Shown piece by piece: positions 53,164-62,692 of a DNA stretch of 64,000 nucleotides. Position numbers and translations under genes: made by a program. The stretch is from Rhizobium sp. Leaf453 (lineage in GTDB: Bacteria > Pseudomonadota > Alphaproteobacteria > Rhizobiales > Rhizobiaceae). Location of the stretch: contig NZ_LMRG01000012.1 of NCBI RefSeq assembly GCF_001425605.1, positions 645,792-709,791 on the forward strand, given 5' to 3'. Every line of letters begins with the position of its first letter. Within the stretch, counting starts at the first letter, position 1. The notes beneath the pieces were generated by a model. It saw only the letters and a program-made list of their open reading frames with translations, was not told the origin of the DNA and searched no databases.

Positions 53164-54426
53164 ATGCTTGAGATGGCGGATGCCACCCGTAAGATCATTG
53201 CCCCGGTCGAGGCCACGGCGGCCGCAACGCCTGAACCCGCCTTCGTGCCGCGAAAGCGCCGGCGGTCGAAAGCACGCTGGCTGGTGCCACTGGTCCTGAT
53301 CCTTGCGGGTGCGGCCGGCTGGTACGGCTGGTCGACCTATGGCAAGGAAACCGCCGCCGAAACGATCGTCACCGAAAACCCGGTGCGGGGCGATATCGAA
53401 AACAGCGTGACCGCGTCCGGCCTCTTGAGCCCGATCAAGGATGTCGATGTCGGCGCCCAGGTCTCGGGCCAGTTGAAAAGCCTCAAGGTCGAGATCGGCG
53501 ACAGCGTCAAGCAGGGACAGTTGATCGCCGAGATCGACAGTGCCTCTATCGAGACGCAGATCGAGATCGCCGAGGCCGAACTTGCCAATCTACAGGCGCA
53601 GATGATCGACAAGGAAGCGCAGGTCGTCCTGTCCTCCGCCAATCTCATCCGCCAGCGCGCACTCGTCGCCAGCAATGGCGCCGCCCAGTCGGCGCTGGAC
53701 GAGGCTGTGGCCGCCCTTGCCACGGCGGAAGCCAATGTCGATGCGCTGAAGGCCCAGATTCGGAAGCAGCAGGCGACCCTCAAGGACGCCCGCATCAGCC
53801 TCGGCTATACCAAGATCTATGCGCCTATGACCGGCACCATCGTCGAGACCTCCGCCAAGGAGGGCCAGACGCTGAATGCCAACCAGACGGCCCCGACCAT
53901 CGTCACCATCGGCGATCTCTCGACCATGACCGTCGAGGCCGAGGTGTCCGAGGCCGATGTCGGCAAGCTGAAGATCGGCATGAACGCCTATTTCACGCTG
54001 CTCGGTCAGCCGGGCAAGCGCTATCCCGGCACGCTCCGCCAGATCAAGCCGACGCCATCGACCGAAAACAATGTCGTGCTCTATTACGCCCTGTTCGATG
54101 TGCCCAATCCCGACGGCAACCTGATGATGAACATGACGGCCCAGGTCTTCTTCGTACAGTCTTCGGCTGAAAACGTCCTGACCGTCCCGGCGGCGGCCGT
54201 TCACTTCGGTGCGGATGGCAAGTCCGGCGAGGTAACGGTGGTCACGGCATCCGGCGCGCGCGAAACCCGCACCGTGGACACCGGCGTGCGCAACCGTGTC
54301 CGCGTCGAGATCACCAGTGGGCTCGACGAAAAGGACGCCGTCGTGGTCGGAACGGGTTCGGCCGACAAGGCCGCGTCGTCCAGCCGCAACAATTCGCGTC
54401 GCGGCATGCCGCCGCCGATGTTCTGA
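53164..54426 (+). CDS. macA: MacA-type periplasmic adaptor protein
   Basis: Membrane fusion protein of 420 residues linking the MacB transporter to an outer-membrane channel. One N-terminal membrane helix (about residues 39-58) follows a basic segment. The lipoyl halves ([24 protein letters not shown] split around) enclose a long coiled-coil hairpin (about residues 115-205), and beta-barrel and membrane-proximal domains follow. The C-terminus is Ser/Asn/Arg/Pro-rich. A second ATG nine bases later may be the true start. Eight bases separate it from macB. No outer-membrane TolC-like gene is nearby. Confidence 0.9.
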   Translation: MLEMADATRKIIAPVEATAAATPEPAFVPRKRRRSKARWLVPLVLILAGAAGWYGWSTYGKETAAETIVTENPVRGDIENSVTASGLLSPIKDVDVGAQVSGQLKSLKVEIGDSVKQGQLIAEIDSASIETQIEIAEAELANLQAQMIDKEAQVVLSSANLIRQRALVASNGAAQSALDEAVAALATAEANVDALKAQIRKQQATLKDARISLGYTKIYAPMTGTIVETSAKEGQTLNANQTAPTIVTIGDLSTMTVEAEVSEADVGKLKIGMNAYFTLLGQPGKRYPGTLRQIKPTPSTENNVVLYYALFDVPNPDGNLMMNMTAQVFFVQSSAENVLTVPAAAVHFGADGKSGEVTVVTASGARETRTVDTGVRNRVRVEITSGLDEKDAVVVGTGSADKAASSSRNNSRRGMPPPMF

Positions 54427-54434
54427 GGCGGCCG

Positions 54435-56381
54435 ATGACCCCGCTCATTTCGCTGAAGGATATCCGCAAGACCTTCGTCAACGGCGATGTCGCCGTCGAG
54501 GTTCTGCGCGGCGTGTCGCTGGATATCCAGCCGGGTGAATTCGTCGCCATCGTCGGCGCCTCCGGCTCCGGCAAGTCGACGCTGATGAACATTCTCGGCT
54601 GCCTCGACACGCCGACCGGCGGCCAGTACCTGCTCGAAGGCGAGAATGTCTCGGATCTCGATCCGGATGAACTCGCCGCCCGCCGCCGCCAATTGTTCGG
54701 CTTCGTCTTCCAGAGCTACAATCTGGTGCCGACGGCCAGCGCCCAGGAAAATGTCGAAATCCCCGCCATTTATGCCGGTATGCCGGCGCGGGAGCGGGAG
54801 GAGCGGGCCGAAATGCTGCTGCGTTCGCTCAGGCTCGGCGACCGGCTCGACCATCTGCCCAACCAGCTCTCCGGCGGCCAGCAGCAGCGTGTCTCCATCG
54901 CCCGCGCCCTGATGAATGGCGGCCAGATCATCCTCGCCGACGAACCGACCGGCGCGCTCGACAGCCAGAGCGGCAAGGAGGTCATGGCGACCCTGCGCGA
55001 GATGAACGAGCGCGGCCACACTGTCATCATCATCACCCATGCGCCGGAACTGGCGGAATCGGCCGATCGCGTCATCGAGATCAGCGACGGCCTGATCGTC
55101 GCCGATCGCATTCCCGGCAACGTCAGGCGGATCGGCCGGGCAAAGCCGGCGCTGCCGGCAAGGGCCGATGGCAAGGCGGCTATCGTCACCGATGTCGCGG
55201 AAGCCGTACGCATGTCTTTCCGGGCGCTGCGGGCCAATCTCTTCCGCACGATCCTGACCCTGCTCGGCATCGTCATCGGTGTCAGTTCCGTCGTCGCCAT
55301 GCTGGCGATCGGCACGGGCGCGCAGGATTCGGTCCTGAGCCGCATCGCCGCCATGGGCTCGGACCTTCTTGTCGTGCGGCCAAACATGGCCAATTTCCGC
55401 GGCGGGGAAGGGGGTAGCATCGTCTCGCTCATTCCCTCCGATGCGGACGCCATCCTCGAATTGCCGAATATCAGCTTCGCGGTTCCGGAAATGTCGAGTT
55501 CGCTGACGGCGCGGGCCGGCAATCTCGACACGCAGACGACCGTCAACGGCACGGTGCCGCAATTCCCTCAAGCCAAGTCCTGGGCTGTGGAAGAGGGCGC
55601 TTTTCTCGGCAAGGACGACATGGACGCCTATGCCAGCGTGGCGGTCCTCGGCCGCACGGTCGCCGACACCCTGTTTCCGGATGGCGCCGATCCGCTCGGC
55701 CAGTATATCTTGATCAAGAACATCCCGTTCCAGGTGATCGGCGTCATGGCGAAGAAGGGGGCGACGGCCGGCGGCAACGATCAGGACGATACGGTGCTGG
55801 TGCCGCTCTCCACCGGAAACCTGCGCCTGTTCGGCGCGAGAAACGTCCGTTCCATCACCGTGCAGGTCAAGGATGACAGCGCCATCAACCTGACGCAGGA
55901 CCAGATTCAGGCCCTGCTCGACACGCGCCACAAGCGGCAGGACACGCAGATCACCAATCTAGCCGCCATCCGCGAGACGTTTACCGAGACTTCCAACATC
56001 CTGAAAATCTTCCTAGGCTCGATCGCAGCCATCTCGCTATTGGTCGGCGGCATCGGGGTGATGAACATCATGCTGGTCTCCGTCACCGAACGCACGCGCG
56101 AGATCGGCATTCGCATGGCGACCGGCGCGCGCAGCCGCGATATCCTCACCCAGTTTATTGTCGAGGCTCTGGTCGTCTCCGCCCTCGGCGGCCTGATCGG
56201 TGTCGGGCTGGGGTTGAGTATCGGCGGCATCGCCAAGGCCTTCGGCATCGCCGTCAGCTTCGCCCCAGGCCCCGTCATCCTCGCCTTCGGCAGCGCCTTC
56301 CTCACCGGCCTCGTCTTCGGCTACCTGCCTGCCTACAACGCCTCCCGCCTGCAGCCGGCTGTGGCGCTGGCATCGACGTGA
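54435..56381 (+). CDS. macB: MacB-type ABC transporter (ATPase-permease fusion)
   Basis: Mechanotransmission ABC protein of 648 residues. The N-terminal ATPase has Walker [10 protein letters not shown], signature [14 protein letters not shown] and Walker [13 protein letters not shown]. After a linker come four membrane helices: one near residue 275, then a large periplasmic MacB_PCD domain, and three near residues 525-640 with [25 protein letters not shown]. Family members export macrolides, peptides or lipids; the substrate here is not known. Confidence 0.94.
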   Translation: MTPLISLKDIRKTFVNGDVAVEVLRGVSLDIQPGEFVAIVGASGSGKSTLMNILGCLDTPTGGQYLLEGENVSDLDPDELAARRRQLFGFVFQSYNLVPTASAQENVEIPAIYAGMPAREREERAEMLLRSLRLGDRLDHLPNQLSGGQQQRVSIARALMNGGQIILADEPTGALDSQSGKEVMATLREMNERGHTVIIITHAPELAESADRVIEISDGLIVADRIPGNVRRIGRAKPALPARADGKAAIVTDVAEAVRMSFRALRANLFRTILTLLGIVIGVSSVVAMLAIGTGAQDSVLSRIAAMGSDLLVVRPNMANFRGGEGGSIVSLIPSDADAILELPNISFAVPEMSSSLTARAGNLDTQTTVNGTVPQFPQAKSWAVEEGAFLGKDDMDAYASVAVLGRTVADTLFPDGADPLGQYILIKNIPFQVIGVMAKKGATAGGNDQDDTVLVPLSTGNLRLFGARNVRSITVQVKDDSAINLTQDQIQALLDTRHKRQDTQITNLAAIRETFTETSNILKIFLGSIAAISLLVGGIGVMNIMLVSVTERTREIGIRMATGARSRDILTQFIVEALVVSALGGLIGVGLGLSIGGIAKAFGIAVSFAPGPVILAFGSAFLTGLVFGYLPAYNASRLQPAVALAST

Positions 56382-56422
56382 TCGGTGGGTTTGCGAAAGC
56401 CATGCTGCCCGTGATTGCCCTT

Positions 56423-56527
56423 CACCCTAACCTCTCCCTGCTTGCGGGAGAGGGGATGACAGAGCTTGCGGCACGGTCCTTCTCCCCGTCAAACGGGGAG
56501 AAGGTGGCCGACAGGCCGGATGAGGGG
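56423..56527. repeat. RIME-like element with two palindromes
   Basis: Two hairpins, CCTCTCCC/GGGAGAGG (56431-56453) and CCTTCTCCCCGT/ACGGGGAGAAGG (56478-56504), followed by GGTGGCCGACAGGCCGGATG. The second hairpin and its tail match the repeats near 45853. It fills the gap after macB. Confidence 0.78.
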
Positions 56528-56592
56528 CAAACCAAAGTTGACGCCGCAAACCCCTCGGGTCCACACTCTCCGGAAAAATAGGAGAACAACCC

Positions 56593-57057
56593 ATGTCAGA
56601 CGATGATCGTTTCATGACGCAGGCCATTGCGCTGGCGCGCGAGAATGTCCGTCACGGTGGCCGGCCGTTCGGCGCTGTGCTGGTGATGGATGGCGAGGTC
56701 GTCGCAACCGGCGTGAACGGCGTGATGGAAACTCATGATCCGACGTCGCATGCCGAACTGGTGGCCGTGCGGATCGCCTCCCACAAGCGACAGTCGCCGA
56801 TCCTCAAGGGTGCGAAAATGTATGCGAGCGGCCATCCCTGTCCCATGTGCCTTGCCGCCATGCGCATCGCCGGGATTACCGACATCGCCTATGCCTATTC
56901 CAACGAGGATGGCACGCCCTATGGCCTGACCTCGGCGCCGCTCTATGCCGATCTCAGGAAGCCGCTCGCCGAACAGCAGATGACCTTTACCTACCAGCCG
57001 GTGCGGCCGGCGGAAGAAGAGGATATCTACGAACTCTGGAAGCATATGCAGGGTTAA
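56593..57057 (+). CDS. Nucleoside/guanine deaminase family protein
   Basis: Zinc-dependent deaminase of the CMP/dCMP deaminase superfamily, 154 residues. The active site is HAE (TSHAELVAVR) with PCPMC. The C-terminal region is longer than in tRNA adenosine deaminase TadA and the sequence is closer to the GuaD-like guanine deaminases and related nucleoside deaminases. The exact base or nucleoside cannot be assigned. The ATG is preceded by a GGAGAAC sequence. Confidence 0.85.
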   Translation: MSDDDRFMTQAIALARENVRHGGRPFGAVLVMDGEVVATGVNGVMETHDPTSHAELVAVRIASHKRQSPILKGAKMYASGHPCPMCLAAMRIAGITDIAYAYSNEDGTPYGLTSAPLYADLRKPLAEQQMTFTYQPVRPAEEEDIYELWKHMQG

Positions 57058-57120
57058 ACGTTTGGTTCCCTTGGGACGTCCATCCGCCTTGTCTTTTCGC
57101 ATGAAAAATTATCAACTGCC

Positions 57121-57145
57121 GGAACTTTCTGCTTTTGGGCGCGTT
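57121..57145 (+). promoter_or_regulatory. Candidate EcfG promoter of the heme oxygenase/phytochrome operon
   Basis: GGAAC at 57121-57125, 16 bases, CGTT at 57142-57145, an exact match to the general stress consensus. It lies about 55 bases before the heme oxygenase ATG and after the stop of the deaminase gene, so it is well placed to start the operon. Confidence 0.65.
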
Positions 57146-57200
57146 TCGCGCCTTATCTGCAAACCTGACTGTTGATTTCTTGCGTATCCGGAAACCCTCT

Positions 57201-57761
57201 ATGCCCGATCGGTCCCGCCGAACTCTCCTGCGCGAAAGCACGTCTGAAGCGCATGCCTCCCTCGACCGCATGGTCGGGTCCTTCGACAGTCCGGCGAGTT
57301 ATGGCCGATATCTGCAGGGCATTGCGACCTTTCGTGAAGCCGTCGAACGCAAGCTCGGTTCCACCGCCTGGCCATCGCCCTTCGCCGCCTGGCAGGCGGA
57401 GATGTTTTCCGGTCTGATCGCCGATGACCTGCAGGATCTGGAGGTGACGCCGCAGGCGCCGCTCGACCCGCCGGATATCGAGAGTGGACCGGAGGAGTTT
57501 CTCGGCATGCTCTATGTGCTGGAAGGCTCGGCGCTGGGATCTCGTGTGCTCTACAAGCGTGCCCAGGCGCTCGGGTTCGACGCGGATTTCGGTGCCCGGC
57601 ATCTGGCCGTCCAGTCCCGCCGCAGCGACCGCTGGCAGGATTTCCTGGCACTTCTGGAAAATGCCGAAGCGATCGACATGGATCGGGTCGCCAGCGCCTC
57701 GCGGGTCACATTCGAGAAGGCCGAGCAGGCGTTCCGTCAGGTTTCTCATGAACCAGCGTGA
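57201..57761 (+). CDS. Biliverdin-producing heme oxygenase
   Basis: All-helical heme oxygenase of 186 residues that opens heme to biliverdin, the chromophore of bacteriophytochromes. The proximal histidine is probably His18 (STSEAHASLDRM), and the distal region is LYVLEGSALGSRVLYKRA. It lies upstream of and overlaps the phytochrome gene by 14 bases, so chromophore and apoprotein are made together. The ATG at 57201 was chosen from the conserved N-terminus (RRTLLRESTSEAH); upstream in-frame sequence lies near the promoter. Confidence 0.9.
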   Translation: MPDRSRRTLLRESTSEAHASLDRMVGSFDSPASYGRYLQGIATFREAVERKLGSTAWPSPFAAWQAEMFSGLIADDLQDLEVTPQAPLDPPDIESGPEEFLGMLYVLEGSALGSRVLYKRAQALGFDADFGARHLAVQSRRSDRWQDFLALLENAEAIDMDRVASASRVTFEKAEQAFRQVSHEPA

Positions 57762-60309
57762 GGTCAATCAGGCGGGCGCGGTCAACCTGACCAACTGCGA
57801 CCGCGAACCCATCCATATTCCCGGCAGCATCCAGTCGCACGGATGCATGATCGCGTGCGACGCGCGTGCCGCGACCGTCCTGCGCCATTCCGCCAATGCG
57901 GCCGCCATTCTCGACTTGGCGGGCGAGATCAACGGCCTGTCTCTGGAGGCTGTGGTCGGGGCGGAGGCTGTGCACACGCTGCGCAATGCGCTCGCGACCA
58001 TCGGCGAAGGGATGCGGCCGGCGCTTCTTCCCGGGTTGCAGTTGCCAGCGGGAACATTCGACGTTTCCATCCATATCTTCCGCTCCATCGTCATCATCGA
58101 GTTCGAAGCGGCCGTCAGTGGGCAGCCGCTACAGCTTGCCCGCAGTCTGATCGGCCGGATCAGCGATATCGACGATACCGACAAGCTGGTGCGCCAGTCC
58201 GCCCGGTTGATCCGCGGAATGTTGGAATACGACCGCGTCATGGTCTACCGGTTCGAACAGGATGGATCCGGCAAGGTCGTGGCAGAGGCCAAGCGCGCCG
58301 ATCTGGAAAGCTTCCTCGGCCAGTATTTTCCGGCGAGCGACATCCCGCAGCAGGCCCGCATCCTCTACCTCAAGAATACCATCCGCATCATCGGCGATGC
58401 CAGCGGCGAGCGCATTCCGATCGTGCCGGTCTTCGATGTATCCGGGGAGGCGCTGGACCTGTCGCTGGCGCATCTGCGCAGCGTCTCGCCGATCCATTGC
58501 GAATACCTGCGCAACATGGGCGTCGCGGCCTCCATGTCGATTTCGGTGATCGTCGATGGCGCGCTCTGGGGCCTGATCGCCTGCCACCACTATCAGCCGC
58601 GTATTCTCTCCATGGCCGAGCGCATCGCCGCCGAAATGTTCGGTGAGTTCTTCTCGCTGCACATGGCCTCGTTGAAGCAGAAGCGGAAACTGGAAGCCGC
58701 CACACGGGCGCGCGAATCGCTTGACCGCTTCCTGCGCCTCGCCGCCCATCATGCCGATATCGCCCAGTTGCTGACGGAGCACCTGCAGGATTTCACCTCC
58801 CTGATGCCCTGTGACGGGATCGGTCTCTGGATGAACGATTCGTGGAGCGCCGTCGGCTCGGTGCCGCCTGCCTCGGCCATTCCCGGGCTGGTGCGTCTTG
58901 TCGGTTCCATGACCGAAGGCGGGATATGGGCAACCCATGCCCTGTCCCAGCGCCTGCCGGAGGCGGAGGCGTTCTACGCGGTTACCGCCGGGGTACTGGC
59001 CATTCCATTGGCGCAGACGCGAAACGAATATCTGTTCTTCTTCCGCAAGGAACTTGTGCAGACCCTCAATTGGGCGGGAAATCCCGACAAGACCTATACC
59101 AGCGGCCCCTTGGGTGACCGTCTGACACCACGCGAAAGCTTCGCCATCTGGAAGCAGATCGTCCATCAGCAGGCCCAGCCCTGGACGGACGCGGACCGGG
59201 AGATCGCCGAGGTCACGCGGGCAGCGCTCGTCGAGGTCGGCTTGCGCCACAGCGAATTGATGGCGGAGGAGCGCAGCCGCGCCGATGTCCGCCAGCGCAT
59301 GCTTAACGAGGAACTGAACCACCGGGTGAAAAACATCCTGGCGCTGATCAAGTCCCTCGTCGGCCAACCGCTGCAGGATGGCCGCAATCTGACCGACTAT
59401 GTCGCCTCGCTGAAAGGCCGTATCCAGGCCCTGTCCTTTGCCCATGATCAGGTCGTGCGCGGCGATGGCGGCGGTCTGCTGCGCGATCTGCTGGAGGCGG
59501 AACTGAGCCCCTACCGGCAACCGGCCGTGTCGATCGCCTTTTCCGGCCCGCCGGTCCTGCTGAACTCGCGTGCCTTCTCGGTGATGGCTCTCGTGCTTCA
59601 TGAACTGGCGACCAACGCCGCGAAATATGGCGCGCTCTCGCGTCCCGGCGGCCGTCTCGACGTCTCCTGGTCGCTGACCCCGGTTGGCGACTGTGACCTC
59701 TCGTGGCGGGAAACGGGCGGTCCCCACGTATTTCCGCCGTCGCGAACCGGTTTCGGCACGGCACTGATTGATCGCAGTGTGCCCTATGATCTCGATGGTC
59801 GCAGCGAAGTGAGCTATGGCCGCGAAGGAGTCACCGCCCGGTTCCTGCTGCCCGCCAAGCATATCTCGCTGGCCGAGCAGGAATCGCCGGTGGTATTGGG
59901 CCTTGCCGGCACCATGGAATCATCCGGCCGCGCCTTGTCGGAAGATCTGAAGGTATTGCTGGTCGAGGACCAGATGCTGATTGCGCTCGATGTCGAAAGC
60001 ATGCTTGCCGATCATGGAATTTCCGATGTCATTACGTCGGCTTCCGCGGCCGATGCGCTCGCCCGGCTTGCGGATTTCACGCCCGACGTCGCGATCCTCG
60101 ACGTCAATCTTGGAGATGGAACCTCGCTGATCGTCGCACGGGAGCTGACAATACGCGGCGTGCCCTTCCTCTTTGCCACCGGCTACGGCAAGAGCGAGAT
60201 GATCCCGCCGGACTTCGCCTCGGTGCCGGTCATCCGCAAACCCTATGATGCCTCATCCCTGGTCTCGACCATGAGGAAGCTCGTGGGCGAGGGCGGCAGC
60301 CCTGCATGA
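57748..60309 (+). CDS. Bacteriophytochrome with HWE histidine kinase and receiver domain
   Basis: Red/far-red photoreceptor kinase of 853 residues with order PAS-GAF-PHY-HWE kinase-receiver. Cys17 in NLTNCDREPIHIPGSIQSHG is the biliverdin attachment site; PASDIPQQAR (from residue 195) is the GAF signature and SPIHCEYLRNMG holds the conserved His. The kinase is of the HWE class: His525 in EELNHRVKNILALIKS, then HELATNAAKYGALS. The receiver (about 735-850) has phospho-acceptor Asp785 in VAILDVNLGDG. Length and layout are those of Agrobacterium Agp2, a bathy phytochrome, though the dark state cannot be read from sequence. No partner response regulator is adjacent. Confidence 0.94.
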   Translation: MNQREVNQAGAVNLTNCDREPIHIPGSIQSHGCMIACDARAATVLRHSANAAAILDLAGEINGLSLEAVVGAEAVHTLRNALATIGEGMRPALLPGLQLPAGTFDVSIHIFRSIVIIEFEAAVSGQPLQLARSLIGRISDIDDTDKLVRQSARLIRGMLEYDRVMVYRFEQDGSGKVVAEAKRADLESFLGQYFPASDIPQQARILYLKNTIRIIGDASGERIPIVPVFDVSGEALDLSLAHLRSVSPIHCEYLRNMGVAASMSISVIVDGALWGLIACHHYQPRILSMAERIAAEMFGEFFSLHMASLKQKRKLEAATRARESLDRFLRLAAHHADIAQLLTEHLQDFTSLMPCDGIGLWMNDSWSAVGSVPPASAIPGLVRLVGSMTEGGIWATHALSQRLPEAEAFYAVTAGVLAIPLAQTRNEYLFFFRKELVQTLNWAGNPDKTYTSGPLGDRLTPRESFAIWKQIVHQQAQPWTDADREIAEVTRAALVEVGLRHSELMAEERSRADVRQRMLNEELNHRVKNILALIKSLVGQPLQDGRNLTDYVASLKGRIQALSFAHDQVVRGDGGGLLRDLLEAELSPYRQPAVSIAFSGPPVLLNSRAFSVMALVLHELATNAAKYGALSRPGGRLDVSWSLTPVGDCDLSWRETGGPHVFPPSRTGFGTALIDRSVPYDLDGRSEVSYGREGVTARFLLPAKHISLAEQESPVVLGLAGTMESSGRALSEDLKVLLVEDQMLIALDVESMLADHGISDVITSASAADALARLADFTPDVAILDVNLGDGTSLIVARELTIRGVPFLFATGYGKSEMIPPDFASVPVIRKPYDASSLVSTMRKLVGEGGSPA

Positions 60310-60400
60310 GACGACTGGGTTCGATGGGCCGATTGCCTCGTCGCTGTCGGTCAAGTAGGGTCCGGCCGATTGGGCGGACGCCTGCCGGGACGGAATTGAC

Positions 60401-61609
60401 ATGATACTTCAGGGAAAACGCATTCTCCTCATCATTTCCGGCGGCATCGCGGCCTACAAGAGCCTCGATCTCATCCGCCGTTTGCGGGAGCGCGGCGCCT
60501 CGGTGCGCCCGGTGATGACGGCGGGCGCTCAGGCCTTCGTCACGCCGCTTGCCGTCGGCGCGCTGGCCGCTGACAAGGTCTTTACCGACCTGTTTTCCCG
60601 CGAGGACGAGCAGGATGTCGGCCATATCCGGCTGGCGCGCGATTGCGATCTGGTGCTGATCGCACCGGCAACCGCCGACCTCATGGCCAAGATGGCAAAC
60701 GGCCTGGCTGACGATCTCGCCTCCACCATCCTGCTGGCGACCGACCGTCCGGTGCTGGTCGCGCCCGCCATGAATCCGAAAATGTGGTGGCATCCGGCCA
60801 CTTGCCGCAATCACGCAACGCTTGTCGCCGATGGCATCCGCTTCGTCGGCCCGGCTTCCGGCGAAATGGCCGAAAGCGGCGAAAAGGGTGAAGGCCGAAT
60901 GGCCGAGCCGCTCGATATCGTCGCCGCCGTCGAGGATGTGCTCGACCCATCATCGAAGCCGCTGCTCGGCCGCAAGGCCATCGTCACCTCCGGCCCGACC
61001 CACGAGCCCATCGATCCCGTGCGCTACATCGCCAATCGCTCGAGCGGCAAGCAGGGCCATGCGATTGCCGGCGAACTTGCCCGGCTCGGTGCCGATGTCA
61101 CGCTGGTCTCCGGCCCGGTCACCATCCCCGATCCGAAGGGTGTGCGTGTCGTCCGCGTGGAGCGGGCCGAGGAAATGCGGGATGCGGTTCTCGCCGCCCT
61201 TCCGGCCGATATAGCCGTCATGGTGGCGGCCGTCGCTGACTGGCGCGTCGCGAGCGCCGCCGGCAACAAGATCAAGAAGCAGCCCGGCGAAGCCCCACCG
61301 CCGCTTCAACTCACCGAAAATCCGGATATCCTGAAAACTGTCGGCCATCATGCCCAGCGCCCGGCGCTGGTCGTTGGCTTTGCCGCCGAAACCCAGGATG
61401 TCGCCGAAAACGGCCGCGCGAAACTGGAGCGCAAGGGCGCGGATTACATCGTCGCCAACGATGTCTCTCCGCAGACCGGCATCATGGGCGGAGACCGCAA
61501 TACGGTGAAGATCATCGGAAAATCCGGCGACGAGGACTGGCCGGATATGGATAAGCAGGCGGTCGCCGAAAAGCTCGCTCTGCTGATCTCCTCACATTTT
61601 GCGGGATGA
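60401..61609 (+). CDS. coaBC: Bifunctional phosphopantothenoylcysteine decarboxylase/phosphopantothenate-cysteine ligase
   Basis: Makes 4'-phosphopantetheine in coenzyme A synthesis, 402 residues. The N-terminal flavin decarboxylase domain (about 1-185) has ISGGIAAYKSLDLIRRL, the catalytic His in VGHIRLA, and PAMNPKMWWHPAT. Where E. coli has the reactive Cys158 in its ACGD loop, this protein reads AESGE with Ser159. The ligase domain (about 190-402) starts VTSGPTHEPIDPVRYIANRS and has KKQPGEAPPPLQLTENPDIL. It is convergent with the amidotransferase gene and overlaps it by 18 bases. Confidence 0.94.
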   Translation: MILQGKRILLIISGGIAAYKSLDLIRRLRERGASVRPVMTAGAQAFVTPLAVGALAADKVFTDLFSREDEQDVGHIRLARDCDLVLIAPATADLMAKMANGLADDLASTILLATDRPVLVAPAMNPKMWWHPATCRNHATLVADGIRFVGPASGEMAESGEKGEGRMAEPLDIVAAVEDVLDPSSKPLLGRKAIVTSGPTHEPIDPVRYIANRSSGKQGHAIAGELARLGADVTLVSGPVTIPDPKGVRVVRVERAEEMRDAVLAALPADIAVMVAAVADWRVASAAGNKIKKQPGEAPPPLQLTENPDILKTVGHHAQRPALVVGFAAETQDVAENGRAKLERKGADYIVANDVSPQTGIMGGDRNTVKIIGKSGDEDWPDMDKQAVAEKLALLISSHFAG

Positions 61610-62419
61610 CATCCGGCCCATCGGAACCGCTGCGGGCGATACACCCTGCGTTCCGAACAGCCGGACATCGACGCCGTTTTCTCCAACGATGACAGCCGTG
61701 CCATCGGGTATTTCGACCCAGGCATTGTCGTCGTCGTTCAGAGGTTCGGAAACGAGGCAATAGCCGCCGCTCGGCCCCATCGGCGCAGCGTAGAGTGTCG
61801 GCGCCTTCCAGTCGGAGGCATAGCGCACGGCATAGAGATCGTGCCCGTCGGACAGGGCGGCGGTGAAGCGGACGAGGACCTTGCGTTCCAGATGCTCGGC
61901 CAGCCGTTCGACAAAGGCGATCGTTTCGGCAAGCGCGCCGAGCGGATCATGCTCCAGCCCGAATTGCAGCGCCAGCAGGAACAGCAGTTCGCTGTCTGTC
62001 GAGCCGGTGCGTGACGTGTAGAGGTCGTTGTCGAGCATCGCCTCCATCGGGCGACGCAGATGGTCGAAATCTCCGATCTGGCCGTTGTGCATGAAGGACC
62101 AGCGGCCATGCACGAAGGGATGGCAATTGTCCCGCCGCGTGCCGCCGCCGGTCGCGGCGCGGACATGGGCGAGAAACAGCGGGGAACGGATCTGCCGGGC
62201 AATGCTTTTCAGGTTGCAATCGGACCAGGCGGGAAGGATGTCGCGGTAACGGCCGGGTTCCGGATGGTCGCCATACCAGGCGATGCCGAATCCGTCACCA
62301 TTCGTCGCGGTCTTGGCGCGGGTCGCGCAATGGGATTGCTCGATCAACGAATGCGCCGGCGACGAGACCAGTTCTTCCAGATAAAGCGGCTCTCCGCGAT
62401 AGGCTGCCCAGCGGCACAT
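61592..62419 (-). CDS. Class II glutamine amidotransferase (YafJ-like)
   Basis: Predicted N-terminal-nucleophile glutamine amidotransferase of 275 residues; Cys2 follows the start Met (MCRWAAYRG). Glutamine-site motifs GDGFGIAWYG, FLAHVRAAT, NCHPFVHGRWSFMHNGQI and STDSELLF are intact. There is no synthetase domain, so it may give ammonia to a partner or cleave gamma-glutamyl compounds (similar to EgtC); the neighbours do not tell which. Confidence 0.9.
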   Translation of the reverse strand: MCRWAAYRGEPLYLEELVSSPAHSLIEQSHCATRAKTATNGDGFGIAWYGDHPEPGRYRDILPAWSDCNLKSIARQIRSPLFLAHVRAATGGGTRRDNCHPFVHGRWSFMHNGQIGDFDHLRRPMEAMLDNDLYTSRTGSTDSELLFLLALQFGLEHDPLGALAETIAFVERLAEHLERKVLVRFTAALSDGHDLYAVRYASDWKAPTLYAAPMGPSGGYCLVSEPLNDDDNAWVEIPDGTAVIVGENGVDVRLFGTQGVSPAAVPMGRMSSRKM

Positions 62420-62603
62420 GAAGCATACTCCGGATCGCGGGGATGGCCCGCCTTGATGGTTCGTTAACCATGATGGAACCGATCATTCGGCGCAACATGG
62501 TAAAAATGCGTTAACGAAAGGCGCTTTTCTACATTTTCACGGTCAATCTAGCCCCCTTTTAGCTTGGCTATCTGTTTCAGTCGGAACAGGCGACATGAGT
62601 TTC

Positions 62604-62616
62604 GAACAAATATTCC
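62604..62616 (-). promoter_or_regulatory. GGAA-N6-TTC site before the oxidoreductase gene
   Basis: Reverse strand GGAATATTTGTTC. GGAA-N6-TTCC is the pattern described for IolR, an RpiR-type regulator in Sinorhizobium. A similar site lies before the RpiR-like gene at 63858. Confidence 0.4.
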
Positions 62617-62692
62617 ATATTGACAAAGTTTGTAAAATTCATTTCATTCGCCCGCAAATGCCGCGCAGTGCGGTTTCGGGAGGAGTGCAGGC

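Noticed and set aside
54201..55931. Open frame of 576 codons opposite macB
   Set aside because: Same shadow pattern; macB on the other strand has all its motifs.
58129..59862. Open frame of 577 codons opposite the phytochrome gene
   Set aside because: Composition of an antisense shadow; no domain found.
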